From positions 57,292-121,291 of the forward strand of contig CAJTUF010000006.1 in NCBI GenBank assembly GCA_910579675.1: a stretch of DNA of 64,000 nt, read 5' to 3'. This document shows, piece after piece, positions 53,079 to 62,545 of the stretch. The stretch comes from an uncultured Muribaculaceae bacterium (GTDB taxonomy: Bacteria > Bacteroidota > Bacteroidia > Bacteroidales > Muribaculaceae). Both the position numbers and the translations under genes were made by a program. Every line of letters starts with the position of its first letter. The stretch's first letter is position 1. The notes beneath the pieces were generated by a model that worked only from the letters and a program-made list of their open reading frames with translations, searched no databases and was not told where the DNA came from.

Positions 53079-53597
53079 ATGAGCGCAAGCAGAGTCAAAG
53101 ACACAGCCACCACCCTCTGGGGTGATTTCATAGTCTGTCGCAAAATGCGGCAGACCCCTGAACGGTTGGCCATACTCAACGGGGCTCTTGAGATGCCCGC
53201 GCACTTCTCGCCCGCAGATATAGCCCGGTCGCTCGACAAGGCAGGGACACGGTATAGTCTGACCACTGTTTACACCACCTTGAATCTTCTTGTTGAAGCT
53301 AAGATATTGCGCCGCGTGACGTTTGATGACCGCGCGGCTCTCTATGAGCGCTCTCCTCTTTTGGGTGGCAATAGCCGTACCCGCAAGCCTCACCATCATT
53401 TGGTGTGCACATCTTGTGGTCGCATATCGGAGACACGGGAGCCAGATCTGCCGCTCGACACTATCAAGACCTCGATAGGTAAGAATGCTGCTGGATTCGA
53501 GCCTGCCGAGATTTCACTCACCGTCTACGGCCTCTGCGCCCGATGCGTAAGGCAAGCGGCCAGACGTTCCGTCCATCACCACGAAAATAAATCATAA
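53079..53597 (+). CDS. Fur-family transcriptional regulator
   Basis: 172 residues from the ATG at 53079 (MSASRVKDTATTLW); a longer frame start lies upstream of the promoter. Winged helix about 25-95, with FSPADIARSLDKAGTRYSLTTVYTTLNLLVEAKIL. Metal sites: HHHLVCTSCGR (about 112-122) and CARCVRQ near the end form the structural Cys4 zinc site. A His-rich tail (RRSVHHHEN) follows. Fur, PerR and Zur cannot be told apart here. It precedes purA by 35 nt and may be co-transcribed with it. Confidence 0.87.
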   Translation: MSASRVKDTATTLWGDFIVCRKMRQTPERLAILNGALEMPAHFSPADIARSLDKAGTRYSLTTVYTTLNLLVEAKILRRVTFDDRAALYERSPLLGGNSRTRKPHHHLVCTSCGRISETREPDLPLDTIKTSIGKNAAGFEPAEISLTVYGLCARCVRQAARRSVHHHENKS

Positions 53598-53632
53598 CTT
53601 CCCAATATCACCACTCATTCATCATCTGAGAT

Positions 53633-54907
53633 ATGAAAGTTGACGTTTTGCTCGGCCTCCAGTGGGGCGACGAAGGAAAAGGCAAGGTTGTTGATGTCCT
53701 TACTCCTCGTTACGATGTAGTAGCCCGCTTCCAGGGAGGGCCAAATGCCGGCCACACCCTCGAGTTTGAAGGTAAGAAGTATGTGCTTCGCTCGATCCCT
53801 TCCGGCATTTTTCAAGACGGGCAGACAAATATCATTGGCAACGGAGTTGTCCTTGATCCCATTCTTTTCCGCCAAGAGGCCGAAGAACTTTTGGCTTCTG
53901 GCATAGATTTGCGCAAGGTGCTTAAAATTTCCAAGAAAGCCCATCTGATCATGCCTACTCACAGGCTGCTTGATGCCGCATCTGAAAAAGCAAAAGGCGG
54001 AGCCAAGATAGGAACAACAGGTAAAGGTATCGGCCCGACCTATACCGATAAGATCTCGCGCAACGGTCTGCGATTGGGCGACGCCCTGCTCCCCGATTGG
54101 AACGATCGCTACACAGCAGCCCGTAACCGCCACATGGCAACACTTGCCTCAATGGGCGAGACTCCGGAGATAACCGATATCGAACGCCAATGGCTTGAGG
54201 CCGTAGAATATCTTCGCTCATACGAGATTGTCGACTCCGAGCATTTGGTCAACAAGCTCCTTGCCGAAGGGAAAAGCATATTGTGTGAAGGCGCGCAGGG
54301 CACCCTCCTTGATGTCGACTTCGGCTCTTATCCATTTGTGACATCCTCCAACACTATTACTGCTGGAGCTTGCTCCGGACTCGGTGTCGCTCCAAATAAA
54401 ATCGGAGAGGTATTCGGCATCTTCAAGGCTTACTGCACTCGTGTAGGCTCAGGGCCGTTCCCCACCGAGCTCCATGATGAAACAGGCGCCCTTATTCGTA
54501 ATCTGGGCCACGAGTATGGAGCTGTGACTGGTCGCGAGCGCCGTTGCGGCTGGATTGATCTTGTCGCTCTCCGCTATGCCATAATGATCGATGGCGTGAC
54601 ACAGCTTATAATGATGAAGAGCGACGTGCTCGACAGCTTTGATGAAATCAAGGCTTGTGTGGCCTACCGTATCAATGGGGTGGAAACTCACGACTTCCCC
54701 TTCTCTCTTGACGGAGTGGAGATAGAACCAGTCTATGTCACCCTCCCAGGGTGGAAGACCGACATGACCGCAATGAAGAGCGAAGATGAGTTCCCTCCTC
54801 AATTCGTCGACTACATAAACTTCCTTGAGAAAGAGCTTGCCACCCCCATCACAATCGTATCCATCGGTCCCGATAGAGAGCAGACCATCATGCGCAAGCG
54901 TAAATAA
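53633..54907 (+). CDS. purA: Adenylosuccinate synthetase
   Basis: 424 residues. N-terminal GTP-binding loop GLQWGDEGKGKVVD with the catalytic Asp, GGPNAGHT, GTTGKGIGPTY, CEGAQGTLLDVDFGSYPFVTSS and GVAPNKIGEVFGI are all conserved. Makes adenylosuccinate from IMP and aspartate. First enzyme of a purine block that continues with purL and purF on the same strand. Confidence 0.96.
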   Translation: MKVDVLLGLQWGDEGKGKVVDVLTPRYDVVARFQGGPNAGHTLEFEGKKYVLRSIPSGIFQDGQTNIIGNGVVLDPILFRQEAEELLASGIDLRKVLKISKKAHLIMPTHRLLDAASEKAKGGAKIGTTGKGIGPTYTDKISRNGLRLGDALLPDWNDRYTAARNRHMATLASMGETPEITDIERQWLEAVEYLRSYEIVDSEHLVNKLLAEGKSILCEGAQGTLLDVDFGSYPFVTSSNTITAGACSGLGVAPNKIGEVFGIFKAYCTRVGSGPFPTELHDETGALIRNLGHEYGAVTGRERRCGWIDLVALRYAIMIDGVTQLIMMKSDVLDSFDEIKACVAYRINGVETHDFPFSLDGVEIEPVYVTLPGWKTDMTAMKSEDEFPPQFVDYINFLEKELATPITIVSIGPDREQTIMRKRK

Positions 54908-54971
54908 ATAGCTTACTCCCCTCGCCCCCGAAATAGAATACCATTTAAAACTAATCAACCGATCAAGAACC

Positions 54972-56216
54972 ATGGCGAAAGTAAAACCATTCAAAGGCAT
55001 TCGTCCTCCACAGTCAATGGTGGAGGAGGTCGCCTCGCGTCCTTATGATGTCCTTAACTCTGATGAGGCACGCGCAGAAGCCGAAGGCAATCCCAAGACC
55101 CTTTATCACATCATAAAGCCAGAGATCGACTTTGAGCCCGGCACCGATGAGCACGACCCACGTGTCTACGACCGTGCTGTGGCAAACTTCCACGACTTCA
55201 TGGCCAAGGGCTGGCTTGTGAAAGACGACAAGCCCCACTATTATATCTACGCCCAGACCATGGATGGCCGCACTCAGTATGGCATCGTGCTCGCCGCATG
55301 GGTCGACGACTATATGAGTGGCCGCATCAAGAAGCACGAGCTTACTCGCCGCGACAAGGAGGAGGACCGAATGAAACATGTCCGCGTCAATAATGCCAAC
55401 ATCGAGCCGGTGTTTTTTGCTTTCCCCGACAACGAGGTCCTCGAAGAGGTGATAGCTTCCACCACCAAGACACAGCCCGAATATGATTTCGTAGCGCCCG
55501 ACGGATTTGGTCACACCTTCTGGATAGTCGACGAGAGCCTTAACGATACCATCACGACGGCCTTTGAAGCGATTCCGCATCTGTATATCGCCGACGGACA
55601 CCACCGCACGGCGGCTGCAGCTTTGGTAGGCGCTGAAAAGGCAAAGGCTAATCCTGATCATCGTGGCGACGAGGAGTACAACTTCTTCCTTGCTGTTGCC
55701 TTCCCGTCGTCTCACCTCAAGATCATCGACTACAATCGAGTGGTGAAAGATCTCAACGGGTTCACACCGGAGGAATTTCTCGATAAGTTACGCGAGAATT
55801 TCGAGGTAGCGGATATGGGCGCTGAAATATATCAGCCTTCAGCTCTTCACAACTTCTCGCTTTATCTCGGGGGGCGTTGGTATAGCCTCACTGCTCTGCC
55901 GGGGCGCTTCGACGACGCCGATCCAATAGGTGTCCTCGATGTCACGATCTCGTCGGATCTCATATTGCGCGATATCCTCGGCATCACCGATCTCCGCTCC
56001 GACAAACGCATTGATTTTGTTGGCGGCATCCGTGGACTTGGCGAGCTCAAGCGCCGTGTAGACTCTGGCGAGATGGCGGTGGCGCTTGCGCTTTATCCAG
56101 TGTCGATGAAGCAGCTCATGGATATCGCCGACTCAGGCAACATCATGCCTCCTAAGACAACCTGGTTTGAGCCCAAGCTCAGATCCGGGCTTGTCATCCA
56201 CTCCCTTGACGACTGA
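54972..56216 (+). CDS. DUF1015 family protein
   Basis: 414 residues, cytosolic. The family signature is clear: VKPFKGIRPP at the start, SRPYDVLNSDEARAEAEGNP-like stretch (about 21-40), and YIADGHHRTAAAALV (about 205-219) with an invariant His pair. Function of DUF1015 is unsettled; the DGHHR motif suggests a nucleotide- or phosphate-handling enzyme. It sits between purA and purL, which hints at a link with purine or amino-acid metabolism. Confidence 0.85.
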   Translation: MAKVKPFKGIRPPQSMVEEVASRPYDVLNSDEARAEAEGNPKTLYHIIKPEIDFEPGTDEHDPRVYDRAVANFHDFMAKGWLVKDDKPHYYIYAQTMDGRTQYGIVLAAWVDDYMSGRIKKHELTRRDKEEDRMKHVRVNNANIEPVFFAFPDNEVLEEVIASTTKTQPEYDFVAPDGFGHTFWIVDESLNDTITTAFEAIPHLYIADGHHRTAAAALVGAEKAKANPDHRGDEEYNFFLAVAFPSSHLKIIDYNRVVKDLNGFTPEEFLDKLRENFEVADMGAEIYQPSALHNFSLYLGGRWYSLTALPGRFDDADPIGVLDVTISSDLILRDILGITDLRSDKRIDFVGGIRGLGELKRRVDSGEMAVALALYPVSMKQLMDIADSGNIMPPKTTWFEPKLRSGLVIHSLDD

Positions 56217-56217
56217 T

Positions 56218-56742
56218 ATGCAATCCTCCCTCTCTCCCTCTTTTCCAGTCGCTCCGGCAAGCAGAATATTCAGAATAGCACCAAGTGTCTATCTGAAGCA
56301 TATGCTTGCCGGACCGGCAGGAAGGAAAACCATCATAATCCCGACGATTCTTATCGCAGTATGTGTGGCTACAGCTATCCTCGCTTCCGATTGGCGTTTT
56401 CTGATTATTGCCCTCATGCTGGTGTTTATTGCAGTGCCCATGGTGATGGCTCTCGTCTACTTTTCCATCACCCTCTCGCCCGAGGCTACGAGATCGACCC
56501 TCCCCCATTCTGTGGAATTATGTCGCGACGGCAGCATAAAGATTGTATATGCCGATTCTGACGATAATTCCAACAAATCCTCTGTGGCGGGCGAGGCCAT
56601 CTCTCCTGAAGAAATTATCTCATTCAGATTCTCCGACGAATACCTTGTCTACAGGCTTGCTTCCGGTCGTTTGCTGATTATCCCGCTCAAAGATATTGAT
56701 CTTCCTTACGACCGGCATTGTCAATTCAGAGATTTTGACTAA
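56218..56742 (+). CDS. Small membrane protein, YcxB-like
   Basis: 174 residues from the ATG at 56218, one base after the upstream stop codon. Two adjacent membrane helices (about 41-58 and 62-82: TIIIPTILIAVCVATAIL, FLIIALMLVFIAVPMVMAL) followed by a beta-rich cytosolic domain ending in LLIIPLKDIDL. This resembles YcxB/DUF-type PH-like proteins, with moderate confidence. Its stop codon lies inside the purL promoter. Confidence 0.6.
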   Translation: MQSSLSPSFPVAPASRIFRIAPSVYLKHMLAGPAGRKTIIIPTILIAVCVATAILASDWRFLIIALMLVFIAVPMVMALVYFSITLSPEATRSTLPHSVELCRDGSIKIVYADSDDNSNKSSVAGEAISPEEIISFRFSDEYLVYRLASGRLLIIPLKDIDLPYDRHCQFRDFD

Positions 56743-56747
56743 TTTTG
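56717..56747 (+). promoter_or_regulatory. Promoter of purL
   Basis: ATTG (56717-56720), 19 nt, TAATTTTG (56740-56747). The -7 box overlaps the upstream stop codon. Leader of about 60 nt to the ATG at 56812. Confidence 0.6.
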
Positions 56748-56811
56748 CACTCAAGTTTTTCTCTCCGATTTAAACGCAAACCATTCGTTACTCTCACATC
56801 TATCTTATAAC

Positions 56812-59800
56812 ATGGTTGTATTTTTTAAGCACGGGGCCTCGCGCGTCATAGCAGTCGCCACCGACCACAACTTCTCACCGGACGAACTGGAAAAGCTCTC
56901 ATGGCTTTTCGATGGCGCACGTCCTGTCGCAGCTTTGTCGCTCAAGGGCCGATATATTGGTCCTCGCAAAGAAATGATTACTCCTTGGAGCACTAATGCA
57001 GTCGAGATCACCCGCAATATGGGTGTGGATGGCATTAGCCGCATTGAGGAGTTTTTCGTTGTACGCGACGGTGAACCCCGTTACGATAAAATGTTGCAAC
57101 GCTTCTATCCCGCCGGCCTTGATGCTTCAGTGTTCGAGCTTGACAAGGAGCCGGAGCCTGTTGTTCACATCACTGACATCCATGAATACAACCGTCAGGA
57201 AGGTCTGGCGCTTTCACCTGAGGAGGAGAAGTATCTATCTGACCTCTCTGAAAAGCTTGGTCGCCCCCTCACCGATAGTGAGGTGTTTGGATTCTCACAA
57301 GTCAATTCCGAGCACTGCCGCCACAAAATCTTCAACGGCACCTTTGTGATTGATGGCGAAGAGAAACCCATGAGCCTCTTCAAGCTCATAAAAAAAACCT
57401 CACAGGAAAACCCTGGAGGTCTTGTCTCAGCCTACAAGGATAATGTGGCATTTGTAAAAGGCCCCGAGATTGAGCAATTTGCGCCGTCCGATCCCGCTTG
57501 CCCATCTTTCTTTGGCGTTAAACCCATATCTACAGTCCTCTCCCTCAAAGCCGAGACCCACAACTTCCCGACTACAGTTGAGCCATTCAATGGCGCTGCC
57601 ACCGGTTCGGGAGGTGAGATCCGCGATCGTCTCGGCGGTGGCAAAGCATCCTTGCCCCTTGCCGGCACCGCCGTGTATATGACCTCTTATCCACGCCTCG
57701 ACCCCCAGCGCCGTTGGGAGCTTATGACCAACCCTCGTGTATGGCTATATCAGACCCCGGCCGACATTCTCATAAAAGCCTCAAATGGAGCCTCCGATTT
57801 TGGCAATAAATTTGGTCAGCCGCTGATCTGCGGATCGCTTCTCACCTTTGAGCACGACGAGAATGGACGTATGTATGCCTACGACAAGGTTATCATGCTT
57901 GCCGGCGGTGTGGGTTTTGCCAACTCCCGCGATGCCATCAAGGGTGTTCCGGAGCCCGGTCAAGCTGTGGTGGTGATGGGTGGCGACAACTACCGTATAG
58001 GTATGGGTGGCGGTGCCGTCTCGTCGGTGGCTACAGGTCAATATGCCGGTGCCATCGAGCTTAATGCCGTGCAGCGTGCCAATCCTGAGATGCAGAAACG
58101 AGTGTCGAATGTGATCCGCGCACTTGCCGAGGATGAGGCAAACCCCATCGTGTCTATTCATGACCATGGCGCGGGCGGCCACCTCAATGCTCTCTCCGAG
58201 CTCGTCGAAGCGACCGGAGGACATATCGACATGTCGGCCCTCCCTATCGGCGATACCACACTCTCGGCTAAGGAAATCATAGGCAACGAGAGCCAGGAGC
58301 GCATGGGCATGGTTGTGGATAAGTCTGATATCGACCGAATACGTGCGATTGCCGATCGCGAACGCGCCCCGATGTTTGTCGTAGGTGAGACCACCGGCGA
58401 CAACCGTTTCGTATTTGAGGAGTCCGACGGCACCAAACCTATTGATCTTGCTATGGAGGATATGTTTGGCAATTCGCCTCGTACTGTAATGACCGACAAT
58501 ACAGTCGATAATAAATATCTCCCCGTAGAGCCCGATCCCGAAAAATTAGACGAATATCTCCGCAGCGTCCTTAGCCTTGAAGCTGTGGCATGCAAGGACT
58601 GGCTGACAAACAAGGTTGACCGATCTATCACCGGCAAGATTGCACGTCAGCAGTGTCAAGGCGAAATCCAGTTGCCTGTAAGCGACTGTGGTGTTGTTGC
58701 ACTCGACTACCGTGGCGAAAAAGGTATAGCCACCTCAATAGGTCACGCCCCCCAGGTGGCCCTCATCGACTCCGCTGCAGGATCGGTTATGGCTGTAGCC
58801 GAGGCGCTCACCAATATCGTCGGAGCCCCACTTGCCGAAGGCCTCAAGAGCGTTTCGCTGAGCGCCAACTGGATGTGGCCCTGCAAAAATGCTGGCGAGG
58901 ATGCCGCCCTCTACAAGGCTGTGGAGGCTTGCTCTGATTTCGCTTGCAAGATTGGCATAAACATACCGACAGGTAAAGATTCTCTGTCGATGACCCAGAA
59001 GTATGGCGAGGATAAGGTATTTGCTCCCGGCACTGTTATCATATCAGCCGCTGGCGAAGTGAGCGATGTGCGTCGCGTTGTGTCGCCAGTTGTATCGCGC
59101 TGCGCTGGTTCACGACTCTATTATGTTGACTTCTCGGGTATGCCTCTTTCGCTCGGTGGCTCGGCACTCGCCCAGACTCTCGGACGCCTTGGCTCCGATT
59201 GCCCCTCCGTTGCATCCCCCGAGCAGTTTGTCTCGACTTTCAATGCCATTCAAGGTCTTGTACGCAGGGGTGTGATCCTGTCGGCCCACGACGTTTCGGC
59301 CGGCGGTTTGATAACCACCCTGCTTGAGATGGCATTCCCGAATAATGTAGGTGGCCTTGAGATCAATCTCGACAACTTCAAGAAATGGGGAGAGACCGAC
59401 CTCATCAAGATTCTCTTCTCTGAAAACCCCGCTCTGGTGATACAGGTAGCAAACAGCCGACGCACCGGAATGCTCGCTACACTCTCCAATGCCGGTGTGC
59501 GCGTCATTGAGATAGGCCACACTTCGGCCGGACGTCAGTTCAACCTCGACTTCGACGGACGACATTTATCATACGACATTGATGAACTCCGCGATGTATG
59601 GTATTACCCTTCCTATCTCATGGACCGGCTCCAGACCAGCGATAAGATGGCGCTCGAGCGCTTCGAGAACTATAAAGAGCAGCCGGTGCGCTTCCGTCTG
59701 CCCCGTCACTTCCAGGGCTCGTTTGCTTCTCGCGGCATCACTCCGGGCCAGCGTCAGCCTTCTGGTATCCGCGCTGCTATTATTCGAGAGAAGGGCGTCA

Positions 59801-60528
59801 ATGGCGACCGCGAAATGGCATTCTCACTCTATCTGGCCGGCTTCGATGTGAAAGATGTCCACATGAGCGACCTCATGAGTGGTCGTGAAACTCTGGAAGA
59901 TGTCAACATGATAGTGTTCTGCGGCGGTTTCTCGCACTCCGATGTGCTTGGGTCGGCCAAGGGCTGGGCTTCAGGATTCCTCTGGAACGATAATGCACGC
60001 AAAGCCATAGAGCGTTTTTATGAGCGCGAAGACACCCTTAGCCTCGGTGTGTGCAACGGTTGTCAGCTCATGATCGAGCTGGGCCTCATCAAGCCGGCAT
60101 CTAAGGTTACACCAGGAACCAAAGTAAGGATGGCCCACAATGAAAGCCATAAGTTTGAGAGCGCTTATCTCGGTGTGAACATCGAAGACAGCCCCTCGGT
60201 GATGCTTTCATCTCTTGCCGGCACCAAAACCGGCATCTGGGTGGCCCATGGCGAAGGCCGCTTCCATCTCCCCTTCCCCGCCGGAGGCTACAAGGTCGCA
60301 CTCCGCTACAGCTATTCAGCATATCCCGGCAACCCCAACGGAAGTCGTGGCGCGGTGGCAGGTATATGCTCGCCCGATGGACGTCATCTTGCTATGATGC
60401 CCCATCTCGAGCGCTCGATATTCCCCTGGCAGTGTGCGGTATACCCCGCCGACCATCAAGCCGACGATGTGACACCGTGGATCGACGCATTTATCAATGC
60501 CCGCCGCTGGATTGAGCGTCATTCCTGA
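56812..60528 (+). CDS. purL: Phosphoribosylformylglycinamidine synthase, large single-chain type
   Basis: 1238 residues. Linker, two AIRS-like ATP domains (HDHGAGGHLNALSELVEATG and ILSAHDVSAGGLITTLLEMA), and a C-terminal glutaminase with Cys in LGVCNGCQLMIELG. FSQVNSEHCRHKIFNG is the active-site His segment. Converts FGAR to FGAM with glutamine and ATP in the fourth step of purine synthesis. Typical length for the enterobacterial/Bacteroidetes form is about 1230-1300. Followed by a hairpin, then purF. Confidence 0.96.
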   Translation: MVVFFKHGASRVIAVATDHNFSPDELEKLSWLFDGARPVAALSLKGRYIGPRKEMITPWSTNAVEITRNMGVDGISRIEEFFVVRDGEPRYDKMLQRFYPAGLDASVFELDKEPEPVVHITDIHEYNRQEGLALSPEEEKYLSDLSEKLGRPLTDSEVFGFSQVNSEHCRHKIFNGTFVIDGEEKPMSLFKLIKKTSQENPGGLVSAYKDNVAFVKGPEIEQFAPSDPACPSFFGVKPISTVLSLKAETHNFPTTVEPFNGAATGSGGEIRDRLGGGKASLPLAGTAVYMTSYPRLDPQRRWELMTNPRVWLYQTPADILIKASNGASDFGNKFGQPLICGSLLTFEHDENGRMYAYDKVIMLAGGVGFANSRDAIKGVPEPGQAVVVMGGDNYRIGMGGGAVSSVATGQYAGAIELNAVQRANPEMQKRVSNVIRALAEDEANPIVSIHDHGAGGHLNALSELVEATGGHIDMSALPIGDTTLSAKEIIGNESQERMGMVVDKSDIDRIRAIADRERAPMFVVGETTGDNRFVFEESDGTKPIDLAMEDMFGNSPRTVMTDNTVDNKYLPVEPDPEKLDEYLRSVLSLEAVACKDWLTNKVDRSITGKIARQQCQGEIQLPVSDCGVVALDYRGEKGIATSIGHAPQVALIDSAAGSVMAVAEALTNIVGAPLAEGLKSVSLSANWMWPCKNAGEDAALYKAVEACSDFACKIGINIPTGKDSLSMTQKYGEDKVFAPGTVIISAAGEVSDVRRVVSPVVSRCAGSRLYYVDFSGMPLSLGGSALAQTLGRLGSDCPSVASPEQFVSTFNAIQGLVRRGVILSAHDVSAGGLITTLLEMAFPNNVGGLEINLDNFKKWGETDLIKILFSENPALVIQVANSRRTGMLATLSNAGVRVIEIGHTSAGRQFNLDFDGRHLSYDIDELRDVWYYPSYLMDRLQTSDKMALERFENYKEQPVRFRLPRHFQGSFASRGITPGQRQPSGIRAAIIREKGVNGDREMAFSLYLAGFDVKDVHMSDLMSGRETLEDVNMIVFCGGFSHSDVLGSAKGWASGFLWNDNARKAIERFYEREDTLSLGVCNGCQLMIELGLIKPASKVTPGTKVRMAHNESHKFESAYLGVNIEDSPSVMLSSLAGTKTGIWVAHGEGRFHLPFPAGGYKVALRYSYSAYPGNPNGSRGAVAGICSPDGRHLAMMPHLERSIFPWQCAVYPADHQADDVTPWIDAFINARRWIERHS

Positions 60529-60552
60529 TCGATAATAAAAAAATTGCTTTAG

Positions 60553-60605
60553 TGGCGGTGTGCTCAAAGGCACAATGTCTTCAGAGCGCACCGCCATTCT
60601 TTTCT
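60553..60605 (+). terminator. Terminator or attenuator between purL and purF
   Basis: TGGCGGTGTGCTC (60553-60565) pairs with GAGCGCACCGCCA (60584-60596) over 13 positions, 12 of them Watson-Crick; an 18-nt loop. A T-rich stretch follows (TTCTTTTCTT, from 60597). It fills the 91-nt spacer, so purF needs read-through or its own start. Confidence 0.7.
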
Positions 60606-60619
60606 TCATTATATTTCCA

Positions 60620-62032
60620 ATGGGAGGATTCTTTGGTGTCGCCAAGCGCGACAAATGTGTCAACGAACTCTTTTACGGAGTCGACTATAACAGCCATATG
60701 GGCACCAAACGTGCGGGTATGGCCACCGTTCACAACGGTATCTTCTGCCGCTCAATCCACAACATCGAAAACACCTATTTCCGCACCAAATTTGAGGGTG
60801 ACCTTGACGAATTCTCAGGCTCGTCGGGCATCGGAGTCATTTCCGACACCGATGCTCAGCCTATCATAGTCAACTGCCATCTTGGCAAATTTGCTATCGT
60901 CACAGTAGGCCGCATCAACAACATTGATAATCTCGAAAATGATCTCCTTGCCAAAGGGCACCACTTCTGCGAGCACTCTTACGATATCATCAACCCTACC
61001 GAAATGATCTCTGCTCTCATAAGTGAGGGCAAAGACATGGTGTCGGGTATCGAAAATGTTTTCAAGTCTGTCAAAGGGTCATGCTCCATGCTGATTCTGA
61101 TGGAGGATGGCAGCATTATAGCTGCACGCGACCGCCTCGGACGTACCCCCATCACAATCGGCCGAAAAGATGACGGCGAGGGCTTTGCCGCAACTTCAGA
61201 GACCTGTGCGTTTCCCAATCTCGGCTTCTCAATCTACGCCAATCTTGGTCCAGGCGAGATTGTGAGATTTGATGCCGAAAAAATGGAGCGCCTGAAAGAG
61301 CCTGAAGAAGAGATGCAGATATGTGCATTCCTTTGGACCTATTATGGCTACCCGGTGTGTGAATACGAGGGGCGCAATGTCGATGAGATGCGCTATAAGT
61401 GTGGCAAGGATATGGCTGAGAAGGATGGCAGCAAAGTCGACTTCGTGAGTGCCATCCCCGACTCAGGTATAGGCATGGCGTTGGGCTATTCCCAAGGTCT
61501 CGGAGTTCCCTACAAAAGGGGGATAGTGAAATACACCCCTACCTGGCCCCGTTCCTTTACCCCCGGCACGCAGGAACGCCGCGAATTGGTTGCAAAGATG
61601 AAGCTCATTCCAAACAGAGCTCTTCTGCGCGACAAAAAAGTGATATTCTGCGATGATTCAATAGTGCGTGGAACTCAGCTTCGCGACAATGTAGCCGATC
61701 TCTACGAGTGTGGCGCTAAGGAAGTTCATGTGCGCATCTCGTGTCCGCCGCTAATATATCCATGTCGATTCCTCAACTTCACTGCATCCAAGAGCGATCT
61801 TGAACTCATAACCCGTCGCGTGATTCAGAAGCGCGAGGGAGCCCACGACCGCAATCTCGAGGCTTACGCCACCACCGGCAGTCCCGAATACGAAGCCATG
61901 GTAGAGGATATTAGGAGCGGACTGGGCGTGACATCGCTTAAGTTCTCATCTATCGAGAATGTTGTCAGCGCCATAGGTCTTCCAAAGTGCAAGATTTGCA
62001 CCCATTGCTTCGACGGATCATCCCACGATTGA
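60620..62032 (+). CDS. purF: PurF-like amidophosphoribosyltransferase lacking the N-terminal cysteine
   Basis: 470 residues from the ATG at 60620 (MGGFFGVAKRDKC). The N-terminal nucleophile domain matches Ntn-type glutaminases (GVDYNSHMGTKRAGMA, then RDRLGRTPITIG). However, position 2, the catalytic Cys in MCGI-type PurF, is Gly. The phosphoribosyltransferase domain is intact: VIFCDDSIVRGTQLRDN is the PRPP loop. The C-terminal CKICTHC could ligate an Fe-S cluster. GGFFG-type homologues appear familiar from other Bacteroidetes. Either ammonia is the donor, or it is a paralogue. The terminator upstream suggests separate control from purL. Confidence 0.8.
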   Translation: MGGFFGVAKRDKCVNELFYGVDYNSHMGTKRAGMATVHNGIFCRSIHNIENTYFRTKFEGDLDEFSGSSGIGVISDTDAQPIIVNCHLGKFAIVTVGRINNIDNLENDLLAKGHHFCEHSYDIINPTEMISALISEGKDMVSGIENVFKSVKGSCSMLILMEDGSIIAARDRLGRTPITIGRKDDGEGFAATSETCAFPNLGFSIYANLGPGEIVRFDAEKMERLKEPEEEMQICAFLWTYYGYPVCEYEGRNVDEMRYKCGKDMAEKDGSKVDFVSAIPDSGIGMALGYSQGLGVPYKRGIVKYTPTWPRSFTPGTQERRELVAKMKLIPNRALLRDKKVIFCDDSIVRGTQLRDNVADLYECGAKEVHVRISCPPLIYPCRFLNFTASKSDLELITRRVIQKREGAHDRNLEAYATTGSPEYEAMVEDIRSGLGVTSLKFSSIENVVSAIGLPKCKICTHCFDGSSHD

Positions 62033-62097
62033 TTCTACGCCTCAGGGTCATACCGCCTCGTTTTATCTCCAGCAACGCCAAATTTCATCCAATAAAA

Positions 62098-62129
62098 TTT
62101 GGATTTTCGAACCCGATGATATAACTTTG
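62098..62129 (+). promoter_or_regulatory. Consensus promoter in the purF-flavodoxin gap
   Basis: TTTG (62098-62101), 20 nt, TAACTTTG (62122-62129), an exact match. Predicted start near 62134, with no known gene downstream on this strand before the terminator at 62476. Confidence 0.75.
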
Positions 62130-62150
62130 CGTTATAAAATCAAACCCTCG

Positions 62151-62312
62151 ATGGCGAGAGAGCCCGAAGGAAGTATTTTTCAATCTCCTACAGCTTACCA
62201 CATCAAAGTAGATTGGGAAACTCATCAAATTTTAATGAAATACCGAGACAAGCTAAGTCGGCCAATGGCGGGCCTCACATCCGCCCCGCGCAGATGCTCT
62301 TTTCGAGAATAA
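62151..62312 (+). CDS. Possible 53-residue small protein
   Basis: ATG-to-TAA frame beginning MAREPEGSIFQSPTAYHIKV, about 17 nt after a predicted transcription start. Basic in its C-terminal half, with no signal peptide or membrane helix and no known family. A second frame (62294-62404, 36 codons) overlaps its end, so a frameshifted longer gene or a non-coding RNA of about 380 nt are alternatives. The unit ends at the shared terminator at 62476-62513. It lacks RNase P, tmRNA or 6S hallmarks that I can recognise. Confidence 0.35.
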   Translation: MAREPEGSIFQSPTAYHIKVDWETHQILMKYRDKLSRPMAGLTSAPRRCSFRE

Positions 62313-62475
62313 CAGAGGATTACAAAGGCCGGCCGTGCACTCAAAACCTGTCATTCGGAGTTTCATCGCATCCTTTGATGTGGCTCATACAGGGCAGCCG
62401 ATAGCGATATTCCACCACCATTCGCTCCGGTTGCCCTGATTTTTGTGTGCTCAGAGTAATGACACAATAGCATTC

Positions 62476-62513
62476 GATCGCCCCGGTAGCCATTTATGGC
62501 AATCGGGGCGATC
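62476..62513. terminator. Bidirectional hairpin terminator
   Basis: GATCGCCCCG (62476-62485) pairs perfectly with 62504-62513; inner GCCA/TGGC (62489-62492 with 62497-62500) extends it. It serves the plus-strand small unit and the flavodoxin gene on the minus strand. Confidence 0.8.
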
Positions 62514-62545
62514 AAATCTGTATCCCTTATTGTCGAGAGTGAGAA

